42,075 bases of DNA from a virus, in IMG/VR virus record IMGVR_UViG_3300033145_003407, positions 1 through 42,075 of that record; one strand, written 5' to 3'. Below are positions 8,861-17,544 of the stretch, piece by piece (position 1 is the first letter of the stretch; each line of letters opens with the position of its first letter). The notes beneath the pieces were generated by a model. It did not search any database. It was not told the DNA's origin and saw only the letters and a program-made list of their open reading frames with translations. Position numbers and translations under genes: made by a program.

Positions 8861-9259
8861 ATGGGAAAAGAAACTTTTGATTTCCAAAAGGAGCTTAAGG
8901 CTTCTATCTTCAACGCTGATCCAAAACAGGATCGTGAAGAACTTCTTACAATGATATTCAAGTCATATGTTGCAAAATGTCTTGAATATACCCTAAAAAA
9001 GAAAACAAACCGCATTGAATACAGTGCGATGCTCGAGATTAGACGCAATCTCATTAACGAGTTTAGAATAACTGAGCTTGGAGAATATCAAAAGTCAGTT
9101 GAATGGTATGAAAACATGTTTGATACAGCTGTCCAAGAGATATTCAATGATGCAGCTCTTGCACATGACGGTGTAAACATAGCTACAGTTAATCAAACTT
9201 TTGAAATTAATTCAAGGGCTCATGCTGAAAACAGTGGTCTAATTCTTCCAAACCATTAA
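8861..9259 (+). CDS. Hypothetical small helical protein on a plus-strand island
   Basis: A 132-residue protein from ATG 8861 (MGKETFDFQKELKASIF); an in-frame GTG at 8849 is also possible. The region just upstream, AAAGGGTGGCT, is nearly identical to that before the plus-strand gene at 34009, so a shared leader or ribosome site is possible. The protein is helical, mixed charge, with one Cys and no membrane segment. It is transcribed against the surrounding packaging genes and ends six bases before the convergent gene at 9266. Function unknown. Confidence 0.5.
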   Translation: MGKETFDFQKELKASIFNADPKQDREELLTMIFKSYVAKCLEYTLKKKTNRIEYSAMLEIRRNLINEFRITELGEYQKSVEWYENMFDTAVQEIFNDAALAHDGVNIATVNQTFEINSRAHAENSGLILPNH

Positions 9260-9265
9260 AAAAAA

Positions 9266-9631
9266 CTAAAATTGAGATTGGGCTGCTTGTCGATTACGCC
9301 TGGCTACCCCAGTATGTCTTGCGGTAATTTCGTTACGATATTCAACCGGAGTCATGTTTTTCATTTTTTCTTTTTTAGCCGTTTCAATCATGTCCTGTTG
9401 AACAACCCTCGCTGATAATGGCGGAGACTCAACAGGACTGAATAATTTTTTGGCAATTTTAATAAAATTTTCTTCAAGCGATGATTGCTTAATATGCTCT
9501 GGCAAGGATTTTATATTAGGCGTTTTGTGTGCCCATGCTTTAGCTGTACCTTTTGGAAGCTCACCACGTTTTTCTTTTGCAAAGAACAATTTCATCTGGG
9601 CCATTGATTTAAATGGCGCTATTTTTATCAT
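9266..9631 (-). CDS. Small virion-type protein with KSMAQMKLFFAKE motif
   Basis: About 121 residues; I choose the ATG at 9629-9631 because AAGGAGG stands 5 bases before it. The protein opens MIKIAPFKSMAQMKLFFAKE and continues RGELPKGTAKAWAHKTPNIK. A 'KS-AQ-r-FFa---RGE-p--tv--W---T-n-k-LPE' pattern is common in small proteins of many tailed phages, whose role is unknown to me. A second conserved piece, SSLEENFIKIAKKLFSP, matches the shared KIA motif of this phage. It sits directly downstream of the terminase on the same strand. Confidence 0.55.
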   Translation of the reverse strand: MIKIAPFKSMAQMKLFFAKEKRGELPKGTAKAWAHKTPNIKSLPEHIKQSSLEENFIKIAKKLFSPVESPPLSARVVQQDMIETAKKEKMKNMTPVEYRNEITARHTGVARRNRQAAQSQF

Positions 9632-9641
9632 AATTACCTCC

Positions 9642-11312
9642 TTATAAGGATATTGCTGCCGGTTCTTCTGCAGCAAACGGGTCCGCGCCGCCAGTAAGAT
9701 ATTTAGAAAATTCTCCTCTAATTATTTTACAGGCTATTCTGCTGAACATATAAGAATGAAAAGCATCATCAGGAACGTTATGGTCGTACTTAGTCATCCT
9801 TAATCTTTCACTGTATTCTGAATATATACCTGTAAAATCAGACTGGAATTCTTTAAACTGCTCATGTCTAAAAAAATCGATCTCAGCTCTTTTTATTTCC
9901 ATTATAAAATCAGTCATCATTTGAGTTCGATTTATAATATAATAACCTTTGTCTTTATCCCACCGTATTTTCTTTTTCAATGAACCATGTTCATATAATT
10001 CTGCAAATCTTGATGGCCCTAAAGCGTCAACCATTATAGCATTTGAGGTTCTACCATCGCCAGTATCAGCTATTGTAAGAGCGCATCTAAATTTATTGAT
10101 TATTCTCAACATATCTTTTACTTGTGGTATTGGGGCCGACATTCTCCCAGTATATCTTTTCTTAAACAAAACTTTAAATCTTCCCTGGTACCATGTACTT
10201 ATTGTCAGCATGGAATAAGACGAGCCTGATGCCGTATCCCCCTTCCCCCAGTCTACACCAGCAAAACTTAAACTATTTTTGGCAAGAGGGTCTGATAAAG
10301 CCCATTCCTCCTCAACCATTTCATAATCTTGGCAGCATTTCTTTATTTCAGCAACGCTCATAGGATGCTTTGCTGCCGCATATGGTAATGCAAGGACCTC
10401 ATTGAAATACTTTTCGGTTGAGTATATTCTTCTGGTTTGTATTACATTTATTTGCCAAGCTTTAGGATTGTTTTCATTATTTACCCAGTTTAATACTATC
10501 TGAGGAAGCCGGAACCCATCAATGTAATGATCTTCATTATTCATTGCAACCCATAAGCCATCTCTGTAATATATTGGTTTTCCACATTTATTACAGATTA
10601 GGCCGGTGTCACCAATATTAAATTCATTTATATAATTCCATTTCTTACATCCGGTGTTTTGACATTTTATAATCCACTCATTCTGAGAAGACTCATCCCA
10701 ATATTTTTCCATGGTATTCTCAACTGTTTTCGGAGTTCCGGCGTACAGTTTACAGTTGAATAGGTGCATTGGAAGTGTTGGGTATTCTTTTACAAGATGC
10801 TCCCACTTAGCAAGGCTATGGCTCATTGATTGTTCAATAACAGGAACATGATCACTCACAATATCCTGAATCTCGTCTATTGCAGTCATGTCGGTAGATA
10901 TACCACGTATAGAATCAGCGGTATGGAAAGCAGACCGAAGATATATTTTACTTCCATTTTTCATTTCCTTATATGAAACCTGATCTTTTGTTTTAGTATC
11001 AAAATAATGGTCTTTAACTATATAAGATTCATGCAACGCACTATTCAATTTATCAGTAGAAAATACTGATACTTGGTTTCCTGTTGGGGCAACATATAGG
11101 GCATGATAAGAATGGTATTTAATTGCTGGAAGGCTCAATTTAAATGCTGTTGTAGTAGACTTGTGCGTCTGACGTCCAAATTTAAACATCATCGCATTTG
11201 ATTGTTTATTATAAATTGGGAATAGATGCCGCATGGAGTGTTCAGGCAACTGTAGCGGCATTCTATTTAAATAGAACAGCTCTGTTGCAAATTGTGCAGG
11301 GGTTACACTCAT
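9642..11312 (-). CDS. terL: Terminase large subunit (GpA-like packaging ATPase/nuclease)
   Basis: A 556-residue DNA-packaging motor. The ATPase domain shows Walker A FGRQTHKST (G46 to K51-S52) and Walker B MTAIDEIQDI (Asp146, Glu147). A zinc ribbon follows (C217, C222, C240, C243), a feature of lambda GpA-type terminases. The nuclease domain has GVDWGKGD (Asp354), IADTGDG (Asp416) and PDDAFHS (Asp515/516), which fit the metal-binding acids of the RNase H-like fold. Its start overlaps the stop of the upstream gene (ATGA, 11309-11312), so the pair is coupled. It would cut concatemeric DNA and pump it into the prohead through the portal. All motifs look intact. Confidence 0.9.
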   Translation of the reverse strand: MSVTPAQFATELFYLNRMPLQLPEHSMRHLFPIYNKQSNAMMFKFGRQTHKSTTTAFKLSLPAIKYHSYHALYVAPTGNQVSVFSTDKLNSALHESYIVKDHYFDTKTKDQVSYKEMKNGSKIYLRSAFHTADSIRGISTDMTAIDEIQDIVSDHVPVIEQSMSHSLAKWEHLVKEYPTLPMHLFNCKLYAGTPKTVENTMEKYWDESSQNEWIIKCQNTGCKKWNYINEFNIGDTGLICNKCGKPIYYRDGLWVAMNNEDHYIDGFRLPQIVLNWVNNENNPKAWQINVIQTRRIYSTEKYFNEVLALPYAAAKHPMSVAEIKKCCQDYEMVEEEWALSDPLAKNSLSFAGVDWGKGDTASGSSYSMLTISTWYQGRFKVLFKKRYTGRMSAPIPQVKDMLRIINKFRCALTIADTGDGRTSNAIMVDALGPSRFAELYEHGSLKKKIRWDKDKGYYIINRTQMMTDFIMEIKRAEIDFFRHEQFKEFQSDFTGIYSEYSERLRMTKYDHNVPDDAFHSYMFSRIACKIIRGEFSKYLTGGADPFAAEEPAAISL

Positions 11313-12349
11313 ACTTGCTGTATATCACTTTTAATATCATCCATTACATCAGGCAAATCTTCAATATTTGCTATTTGTTCATTTCCACTGTCAAAGGCAA
11401 GTTCGAGTTGCTCCATTCTCTTGAAGAAATCTTCTGAGTCGCTTCTGTCATCAGGCATATGTTCTTTTGCCTTGATAAACATATCAAACCATTTTTTGGC
11501 GTTGTTCGCCTTCATTTCTTCAACATTGCGCCTCTTTGTCCTAGTGGTATCGAACCCGCCAATCTCATTGTTTCCGGCTTCCTCTTCTATTTCAATACTT
11601 TGAGTCATGTTTATTGCCTCATAGTATTTATACATACTATCAGTTTGAACTTTTTCAAGAAAATCTTTTGGCTTTGGGGCTTCAACTTTATACCCTATTT
11701 TCCATTTGATATAATCCATCTCATGGAAATGAAAAGGAACCCCACACCCATCATGTTCCGCCTCATTGCTCATTTCAATTTCTGACCCGCTTCGTATTTG
11801 CCTGATGATCAAAGTGTTGTTTCTAAACGGGCGACAATGTTTTAACGCCTCCTTTGCAGAAATATCAGTTGTATCCCAAAATATTTCTTGATACAACTTA
11901 AGCGCGTCAACTCCAATTTTTCTTGAATATTTAATTATCAATACATCTGAAATAGTATCGAGAGGTTCTTCATTAAACATAAAAATATTAACAATTGACA
12001 TGATATCTTTATAAGTATGGATCCATACACAGTCATCACACCATTTAAAATATTCAGGAGGATTGTCTATATTTTTTGCGGATCTTAAAATGTGATCGTA
12101 TATCTCAAATACTCCAAAATGCTTAAGCCATTCAACATGCTGTTCTTCGGTTAATCTTAATATCCCACCATCATTTAAGAGCTGTGCGATGGGTCCCGGC
12201 AATATTGCCCTGATATCATCAAAAACACCAGACACCTCATCTGGAGTGATATCATAATTAAATGTTTTCAGTTTATCTACAACACCATTGACATCTTTTC
12301 CGCAGAGCAGAAGTGCGATGATAAACTTTCTGAATGGAATTTTTCCCAT
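11309..12349 (-). CDS. Hypothetical protein in the small-terminase position
   Basis: A 346-residue protein starting MGKIPFRKFIIALLLCGKDV, encoded directly upstream of and overlapping the terminase by four bases. The N-terminal 60 residues look like a helix-turn-helix (LLLCGKDVNGVVDKLKTFNY, then TPDEVSGVFDDIRAIL), as in small terminase subunits. The middle is helical with several Cys and Trp residues (FKWCDDCVWIH), and the C-terminal 100 residues are acidic. Small terminases are usually 150-250 residues, so this is long. Role as DNA-recognition partner of the terminase is inference from position. Confidence 0.5.
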   Translation of the reverse strand: MGKIPFRKFIIALLLCGKDVNGVVDKLKTFNYDITPDEVSGVFDDIRAILPGPIAQLLNDGGILRLTEEQHVEWLKHFGVFEIYDHILRSAKNIDNPPEYFKWCDDCVWIHTYKDIMSIVNIFMFNEEPLDTISDVLIIKYSRKIGVDALKLYQEIFWDTTDISAKEALKHCRPFRNNTLIIRQIRSGSEIEMSNEAEHDGCGVPFHFHEMDYIKWKIGYKVEAPKPKDFLEKVQTDSMYKYYEAINMTQSIEIEEEAGNNEIGGFDTTRTKRRNVEEMKANNAKKWFDMFIKAKEHMPDDRSDSEDFFKRMEQLELAFDSGNEQIANIEDLPDVMDDIKSDIQQV

Positions 12350-12499
12350 TTAATCTCCATAAGTCCTTATATTATGGAAAATATAATATTTTTTGTGGTA
12401 TTGCTAATTTATTAATTTAATTTTGCCCTTGTTAAACATGTGATTTATATTCTATAATGTAATTATATAATGAAAACTTTTTCAAAGGAAGTTTTTTGA

Positions 12500-12640
12500 C
12501 ATTCTTTTACAGATAGCTCTGTAAAATTTCTGTGATAATTATGCAAAACATAATAAACAACAGAGCGATTCACGTTTCAACAAAGAGCGCGACGTGGAGC
12601 CGAAGCTCTACGCGGTCTTATCTCTTCTCCACGCACAGAA
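12500..12640 (-). ncRNA. Candidate omega (right-end) RNA of the TnpB element
   Basis: TnpB nucleases use a guide RNA transcribed from the 3' end of tnpB through the right end of the insertion sequence. On the minus strand this stretch overlaps the last codons of tnpB. It contains a stem with a C(UUCG)G tetraloop (12593-12600 with 12605-12612) and then the right-end hairpin at 12505-12526. The guide segment would be the sequence just left of the element. Boundaries are inferred from family knowledge; the stems are seen directly. Confidence 0.4.
12505..12526. repeat. Right-end hairpin of the tnpB insertion sequence
   Basis: A perfect inverted repeat of 9 bases, TTTTACAGA with TCTGTAAAA, around a 4-base loop TAGC. 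It lies 50 bases beyond the tnpB stop codon. IS200/IS605 elements end in subterminal palindromes of this form rather than terminal inverted repeats. The true element end should be within a few tens of bases to the left. Confidence 0.55.
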
Positions 12641-13728
12641 ACCGAGTGTCCCTCGGCCGTATTAATATTCTTTGCTGCATTTTCGTCTCGATCGTGGTGT
12701 GTTCTACATTTGGGACAATCCCATTCACGAATATTGAGTGGCAACTTTTCGACAATATACCCACAAGTAGAACACATTTTGCTGGATGGAAAGAAACGGT
12801 CAATAGTTTTAAGTTCTTTCCCATACCTATCACATTTATAAGTCAACATTGTCCTGAATATATTAAATCCAATATCAGATATTGCACGAGACAGGTAGTG
12901 ATTACCCATCATTCCTCTCACATCCAGATCTTCGATTCCGATAATATCAAATCGACGAACCAGATCTGTAGTGAATTTGTGCAGTATATCAGATCGACTA
13001 TTTCCAACTTTTTCATGCAGCCGTGCAATTTTAATACGTTGCCTTTGCCATCTTCCACTACCTTTTTGCCTTCTTGCAAGAGTTCGTTGCAATCGAGCCA
13101 ATTTGGAAAGATTTTTCCAAAGACATTTTGGATTCGCAATGCGTTCTCCATTGGACAATGTCGCCAATCTACTTATACCAAGATCAACACCAACACCTTT
13201 TCCCGTTTTGGGCAATTTTTTAATGGGCTCATTGAGACAGAGGGTAACATAATATTTCCCAGACGGTTCTTTGGTTATCGTTACCGTAGTGGGAATACTT
13301 TTAAAATTTCTACTCCAACGAATTTTCAAATGACCAATTTTAGAAATAATGATATTCTTATTAATAGCATCCCATTTAAAAGCGCTGGTTGTATATTCTG
13401 CAGATTGTTTATTTTTTTTCTTTTTGAAAACAGGATAACTCCCGCGTTTAGCCCAGAAATTCAAAAAGGCAGTTTGCAGATGACGAAGAGACTGTTGAGT
13501 TGGAACACACGATATTTCAGACAACCATTTTGTCCCCTCTTGTTTTTTCAAAACTGCGAGCATTTTAGATGTGTTGTTATAACTGATTTGTTTTTGTTCA
13601 ACCCTCCAAGCGTCAGATCGTATTTTAAGCGCCCAATTATAGACATAACGGCAACAGCCGAAAACTTTAGCAAGTTTGCAAACTTGAAGATCAGTAGGGT
13701 AAAAACGAAATCGATATCTTATTTTCAC
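12577..13728 (-). CDS. tnpB: TnpB, RNA-guided nuclease of an IS605-type element
   Basis: A 383-residue TnpB starting at GTG 13726-13728 (MKIRYRFRFYPT, the usual family opening). An ATG frame 57 bases further upstream adds residues unlike the family. The RuvC acids are all present: Asp in GVGVDLGIS (residue 182), Glu in IIGIEDLDVRG (266) and Asp in HHDRDENAA (348). A four-Cys zinc knuckle lies between the second and third (CSTCGY and CPKC). Family members are 350-450 residues and act with an omega RNA to cut DNA beside a short target-adjacent motif, helping the element persist. The C-terminus is short and basic. The nuclease looks functional. Confidence 0.88.
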   Translation of the reverse strand: MKIRYRFRFYPTDLQVCKLAKVFGCCRYVYNWALKIRSDAWRVEQKQISYNNTSKMLAVLKKQEGTKWLSEISCVPTQQSLRHLQTAFLNFWAKRGSYPVFKKKKNKQSAEYTTSAFKWDAINKNIIISKIGHLKIRWSRNFKSIPTTVTITKEPSGKYYVTLCLNEPIKKLPKTGKGVGVDLGISRLATLSNGERIANPKCLWKNLSKLARLQRTLARRQKGSGRWQRQRIKIARLHEKVGNSRSDILHKFTTDLVRRFDIIGIEDLDVRGMMGNHYLSRAISDIGFNIFRTMLTYKCDRYGKELKTIDRFFPSSKMCSTCGYIVEKLPLNIREWDCPKCRTHHDRDENAAKNINTAEGHSVSVRGEEIRPRRASAPRRALC

Positions 13729-13844
13729 ACTATTAATATATATAATGTGAAATTTAAGTAAATAATTATCTTTTATAAATAACAAAAATATTTTATATTA
13801 AGTAATAGATTTCATCCTTTTTTTTTCTAATATAAGGAGCTGTT

Positions 13845-14498
13845 ATGAATAAAGAAGCTATAGCTGCCAAAGCCATACTAAAAACACTCGGGAAATACGT
13901 TGCTCCCGCTACCGTTGTTGGTACAGGCGCTGGCATAGTCGGTTATAGGGTTGGTGCCAATAGGATGGGCAATGAGATGGCAACAGCATTCTCAGAAGCA
14001 AATACAAAAGAAAATAAAGCGATTGTCGATTCATTTAAAGCATTCAATAAAAAAGAAAATGCTGTGATTGCAAATCGATTTTTGAGAAAAGGTATCAATG
14101 TTGGATACAATATGGCGACGACAAAGCCGGCAGCACCAACTATGCAAAAAACATCTTCTGAAATAGCCAATGAGGCATTTATCGATGAACTTGAAAAGCT
14201 TGGTTTCGCCATAAAACCATTGGTGAGCCTTGGTATGAAAGGCGTCAAAGCGCTTCGTACTCAATTTTCCAGTCTCGGCAAAGGGTTAAAAGCAGCTGGC
14301 AGCTCGGCAATTGCTGGTATTAAAAGTCCTGCTGGTATGAGGTCAACACATTTTGGACTGGCCCGCGACCGTGCTTTAAGTGCAGCTAAGACAAGCCCGT
14401 ATGCCGCCAGTCTGGCTGGTGGTGCTGGTGCTCTTGGTACTGGATATGCTTTTGGTAAATCGAAGCCAAAAAGAACCATTGTAGATTATCGTTATTAA
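13845..14498 (+). CDS. Hypothetical membrane-like virion protein with FIDELEKLG motif
   Basis: A 217-residue protein with the site AAGGAGC before ATG 13845. The N-terminal 45 residues hold a hydrophobic glycine-rich segment (TVVGTGAGIVGYRVGA). The middle carries MQKTSSEIANEAFIDELEKL (about residues 101-120), closely matching the shared F-x-x-ELEKI motif, and the C-terminal half is Gly/Ala/Ser-rich with another possible span (ASLAGGAGALGTGYAFG). Though on the plus strand, its composition is that of the minus-strand virion proteins. It is probably co-transcribed with the next gene, one base away. Confidence 0.55.
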   Translation: MNKEAIAAKAILKTLGKYVAPATVVGTGAGIVGYRVGANRMGNEMATAFSEANTKENKAIVDSFKAFNKKENAVIANRFLRKGINVGYNMATTKPAAPTMQKTSSEIANEAFIDELEKLGFAIKPLVSLGMKGVKALRTQFSSLGKGLKAAGSSAIAGIKSPAGMRSTHFGLARDRALSAAKTSPYAASLAGGAGALGTGYAFGKSKPKRTIVDYRY

Positions 14499-14499
14499 A

Positions 14500-14757
14500 A
14501 TGATACCATTATCAGCAAAAAGTTTTGAGAGCTGTTTCGAAAAGATAGCCTTGTCTGTATTGCACTCAATGCATAGTGAGCGTGAGAATGCGGATCTTCA
14601 ACCTCTTACAAAAAATAAACCGTCAATCAGCACTCCTCAAGACAAAGCTTTTCAAAAAAGAATGATCAAATCAACTATAAGGTTGAGCCATCTCGAAGAC
14701 AAAAGGATGACTCATCAACATTTAAGAAAAAAAAGAGGTCGTTATTTTCGATACTAA
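14500..14757 (+). CDS. Short basic protein with FEKIA motif
   Basis: An 85-residue, highly basic protein whose ATG begins one base after the previous stop, so expression is probably coupled. The N-terminus reads MIPLSAKSFESCFEKIALSV, again a form of the shared motif. The remainder is Lys/Arg/His-rich (RKKRGRYFRY at the end). No domain recognised. It may be a small internal virion protein that binds DNA, but that is a guess from charge alone. Confidence 0.45.
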   Translation: MIPLSAKSFESCFEKIALSVLHSMHSERENADLQPLTKNKPSISTPQDKAFQKRMIKSTIRLSHLEDKRMTHQHLRKKRGRYFRY

Positions 14758-14833
14758 CATGGAATAACTACAATGTTAACAGGTTCTTTAGTTCTCTGTA
14801 AATTACTTTGGGCCTGGAAGGATAATGCGCACA

Positions 14834-14862
14834 GGGCCGGTTTATGATCGGCCCATCTTTTT
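14834..14862 (+). terminator. Rho-independent terminator between two plus-strand operons
   Basis: GGGCCG (14834-14839) pairs with CGGCCC (14849-14854) around a 9-base loop and is followed by ATC and a run of seven T. It separates the small virion-type genes from the DHH/reverse-transcriptase operon, whose first ATG lies about 25 bases further on. That operon therefore needs either read-through or a promoter overlapping this short gap. Confidence 0.7.
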
Positions 14863-14885
14863 TATTTATAACTCAAGGAGTATCA

Positions 14886-16004
14886 ATGCACGAAAAACGG
14901 TTTCATATTTTCTTTCATGATGATATTGATGGAATTGTTTCAGCAGCAATGGTTCTGACTTCATTTGTCAGAAAGCATTCGTACAGACTTTACCCGGTAA
15001 AGTCAGCAATAAGAGGTGATAAATTTAACAAACTCATTGAGAAAGTAGAAGGCGGGGACAATAATACAATAATTATTGTCGATTACCAATTTAACGAGCG
15101 CGCCCATATATGGGTAGATCACCATTTTGATAAAGATTTGGGAAACCATGTCGTAAAGAACGGAAAGCTTTTTTACGATCCAAATGCCAAATCTGCAGCC
15201 AGAGTTATTTACAATTGGTTTCAGGACGATCCAATATTGAAAGGCACAATAAACCCAGCTATTATTACCATGGTCGATTTAATTGATAGTGCTGGTTATG
15301 CGTCTGTTGATTACGTGTTTTCAAGCCTTGAGCCATTGATGATATTGAAAGCATATATTGAACGTCTTTCAGTATTTGTGGACTCAACGTTTTCAAGGCT
15401 GGTTGAGCTAATCAGCTTATACAATTTCGATATTAACAAAGTCCTGTTTACCCTTGGTGTTGATTATCATATCATACACGACCTGAAACAATCAGCAGAA
15501 TCAATTGAGAAGGTTATGGTGATTAATGGTTGTATGGGTGTCACTGAAATGAATAGACTTTATGCCTATCCTCGGTATGCTGAATTTTTTGTAAGACCTG
15601 ATGTAAAATACTGTGTAAGAATTATTAATCTTGGTGGCGAAAGAATTCATATTGATATTGGATATAATTCATGGCATGTGAAGCCTAATCATCTTCATAT
15701 CGGCAAAATGCTTGGTGCACTTGATTATCCAATCAGTGGTGGAGGCCACCCGGGAGTTGGGGGCGCTATTATACATGAATCAGACCTTGAAAGATTTATT
15801 GATGATGCTTGTGTACAAATAAATGGTCCGGAGGACAGTGTAGATATGGAAAAATATGCAGTTGATAAAACCGATCCAATCGAAGAAAAAGCCGATGAAA
15901 TGGTTAAAACTGGTCAAGCTGAAAGCAAAGATAAGGCCAGGGAAGAAGCTGTAAAAAAAGAGGAAGGAGGTAAGCCGGAAGATGTTCAAGGCACCGATAT
16001 TTAA
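14886..16004 (+). CDS. DHH-family phosphoesterase
   Basis: A 372-residue protein from ATG 14886, chosen because AAGGAG lies 6 bases upstream; the frame extends further up without a site. DHH motifs are complete: HDDIDGIVSA (motif I, residues 11-20), IIVDYQF (II), VDHHFD (III) and MVDLIDSAG (IV). A C-terminal DHHA1-like glycine loop, SGGGHPGVGGAI, follows. The last 45 residues are a charged, probably disordered tail. Relatives include RecJ, nanoRNases (NrnA) and cyclic-dinucleotide phosphodiesterases, which hydrolyse phosphodiester bonds with two metal ions. Its 3' end overlaps the reverse-transcriptase gene by 23 bases, so the two are coupled. Substrate cannot be told from sequence; short nucleic acids or a cyclic dinucleotide are options. 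Confidence 0.8.
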   Translation: MHEKRFHIFFHDDIDGIVSAAMVLTSFVRKHSYRLYPVKSAIRGDKFNKLIEKVEGGDNNTIIIVDYQFNERAHIWVDHHFDKDLGNHVVKNGKLFYDPNAKSAARVIYNWFQDDPILKGTINPAIITMVDLIDSAGYASVDYVFSSLEPLMILKAYIERLSVFVDSTFSRLVELISLYNFDINKVLFTLGVDYHIIHDLKQSAESIEKVMVINGCMGVTEMNRLYAYPRYAEFFVRPDVKYCVRIINLGGERIHIDIGYNSWHVKPNHLHIGKMLGALDYPISGGGHPGVGGAIIHESDLERFIDDACVQINGPEDSVDMEKYAVDKTDPIEEKADEMVKTGQAESKDKAREEAVKKEEGGKPEDVQGTDI

Positions 16005-17034
16005 CTTTGAGATGAAAAAAGTTTTAGGTGCTGACCTAGAAGAGGTGGACGAAATACTCGCCGATAAACAAAATCACATTGAGCGAATAACCGTTCCGAA
16101 GAAAAATGGTGGCAAAAGGAATATCATAGCTCCAGACCCACGACTGAAATACATTCAGAAAAGTATTTACTGGCGTGTCTTCAGAAGATATAGGCCCGAC
16201 CCATCAGCACATGGATTTATTGCTAAAAAGGGTATCGTAACAAATGCAGAGCCGCATGTTGGAGCTGCATCTATGGGAAAGATTGATATTAAAGATTTCT
16301 TTGATTCAATATCAATTGACCATTTAAAAAATTGCATTTTTGGAAATAAGCATGTATGTCGATACTGCAAAAATTATGAACGGATGCTTGACGGGAGGTG
16401 TAATCCCTCACTATATCACAATAAAGTTGAAGATTATGATTTTAAATGTGAAGAGATAAAAGCAGTACATATACCTGAGTACTGTGAAGAGACTGGATAC
16501 ATGTCTCTGTTTAATAGAATAATAGACTTGTGCACTTTTGAGGGATATACTGCACAGGGCTTCCCTACTTCGCCAATGCTGGCGAATATAGTAATGCGAG
16601 GATTCGATCGGTCAATGTCTGAATATAGTCTCAGCAATGATATAGTGTACACCCGATACGCAGACGATCTTGCATTCAGCAGTAATAAATTGACAAAATT
16701 TGAATTAAAACAAAAAATAAAGCGCAAAGCTTACCAATTATTATGGGCATATGGATTTGCACCAAATAAAAAAAAGACCATATGGAAATCAAACGCCGGT
16801 CGTCTCAAGATTTGCGGTGTAGTGGTTAATGTTAAAAAGTCAGTGCAGCGTAGTGATGTCCACCGGTTTAGAGCTCAGGTGCACCATGCTACGGTTAAGC
16901 ATGCAGACAAAACAACCAAGGGTGATTTGAGAAAATTAAAAGGGTGGGCATCATTTTTGATGTCTATAGATCGTGATAAAGGGAAAAAGTATATGAATCA
17001 GCTTCTTGTGTTTGAACAACAAAAATTCAATTAA
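15982..17034 (+). CDS. Retron-type reverse transcriptase with cysteine-rich insertion
   Basis: A 350-residue reverse transcriptase starting at ATG 15982 behind AAGGAGG. Retron-like features: VPKKNGGKRNIIAPDPRLK (38-56), AHGFIAKKGIVTNAEPHVG (76-94, with the N-A-x-x-H pattern), KIDIKDFFDSIS (Asp102), QGFPTSPMLANIV (motif B) and YTRYADDLAFSS (catalytic Y226-ADD). KICGVVVN follows where retrons usually have V-T-G. Between motifs A and B lies an unusual insertion, about residues 118-172, with Cys126, 129, 140, 156 and 168, which may bind zinc. No msr-msd is apparent upstream, because the DHH gene abuts. An RNase HI gene follows immediately. It could be a divergent retron, a defence RT or a new class. 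Confidence 0.88.
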   Translation: MFKAPIFNFEMKKVLGADLEEVDEILADKQNHIERITVPKKNGGKRNIIAPDPRLKYIQKSIYWRVFRRYRPDPSAHGFIAKKGIVTNAEPHVGAASMGKIDIKDFFDSISIDHLKNCIFGNKHVCRYCKNYERMLDGRCNPSLYHNKVEDYDFKCEEIKAVHIPEYCEETGYMSLFNRIIDLCTFEGYTAQGFPTSPMLANIVMRGFDRSMSEYSLSNDIVYTRYADDLAFSSNKLTKFELKQKIKRKAYQLLWAYGFAPNKKKTIWKSNAGRLKICGVVVNVKKSVQRSDVHRFRAQVHHATVKHADKTTKGDLRKLKGWASFLMSIDRDKGKKYMNQLLVFEQQKFN

Positions 17035-17055
17035 CAGAAAAGGAAATAAAGTTCA

Positions 17056-17544
17056 GTGGAATTCACAATATACACAGATGGGGGTTGTTCAGGAAATCAA
17101 AGGGGTGCTAATTGTCCAGGTGGTTATGGTTATGTAATAATCGACGCTGGCAACAATATATTGCAACGAGGAGGAGGCCACAGAACTAATGTAACTAACA
17201 ATCAAATGGAATTATTGGCAGTTATTCAAGGAATGAGGACATTAAAAAAGCTTTTAGACTCTGAGTACGATGGTGCCAAAAACCATTCCTGTGTTATAAG
17301 GCCTGATTCAAAGTATGTGTCAGACAATTATGATGAATACCTTCCTGTATGGAGAAGTAATGGATGGAGAAAGTCTAATGGAAAATTTGTTATCAATGTT
17401 CCGTTGTGGAAAATGTTGGATGCTTTAACCCCCGATTTTAAAGCATTCTGTTTTAAGTGGGTCAAGGGGCACGCCAGAAGCAAATTTAACAATATGGCAG
17501 ATGGCATAGCTCAAGATCAAATTAAAGCAGCCAAGGCTCGTTAA
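17056..17544 (+). CDS. rnhA: Ribonuclease HI
   Basis: A 162-residue RNase HI starting at GTG 17056, with AAGGA upstream. All active-site residues can be placed: Asp8 in YTDGG, Glu52 in NNQMELLAV, Asp84 in RPDSKYV, His139 in VKGHARS and Asp149 in NMADGIA. Bacterial RNase HI is about 155 residues, so it is full length. It degrades the RNA strand of RNA-DNA hybrids. Position 21 bases after the reverse transcriptase suggests it trims the RNA template of the cDNA made by that enzyme, a step retrons usually take from the host. Removal of replication primers is the ordinary alternative. Confidence 0.9.
   Translation: MEFTIYTDGGCSGNQRGANCPGGYGYVIIDAGNNILQRGGGHRTNVTNNQMELLAVIQGMRTLKKLLDSEYDGAKNHSCVIRPDSKYVSDNYDEYLPVWRSNGWRKSNGKFVINVPLWKMLDALTPDFKAFCFKWVKGHARSKFNNMADGIAQDQIKAAKAR

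Larger units (their letters stand above)
12505..13752 (-). mobile_element. tnpB-only IS605/IS1341-type insertion sequence
   Basis: The element spans tnpB, the right-end hairpin at 12505-12526, and a second inverted repeat, TTTCACA (13723-13729) with TGTGAAA (13746-13752), overlapping the tnpB start and possibly marking the left end. No tnpA Y1 transposase gene is present, so it belongs to the tnpB-alone group, which would need a transposase in trans. It sits between the divergent genes at 12349 and 13845 without breaking either. The exact outer ends cannot be set without an empty site. Confidence 0.5.

Noticed and set aside
9642-11312. Group I intron or second intein in the terminase
   Set aside because: The ATPase, zinc and nuclease motifs are continuous in one frame at normal spacing.
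12532-13761. Long plus-strand open frame of 409 codons
   Set aside because: It is antisense to tnpB, whose RuvC and zinc motifs are unmistakable; the plus-strand translation shows no domain.
15982-17034. Diversity-generating retroelement RT
   Set aside because: Motif B reads QGFPTSP as in retrons and group II introns, and no template/variable repeat pair was noticed nearby.
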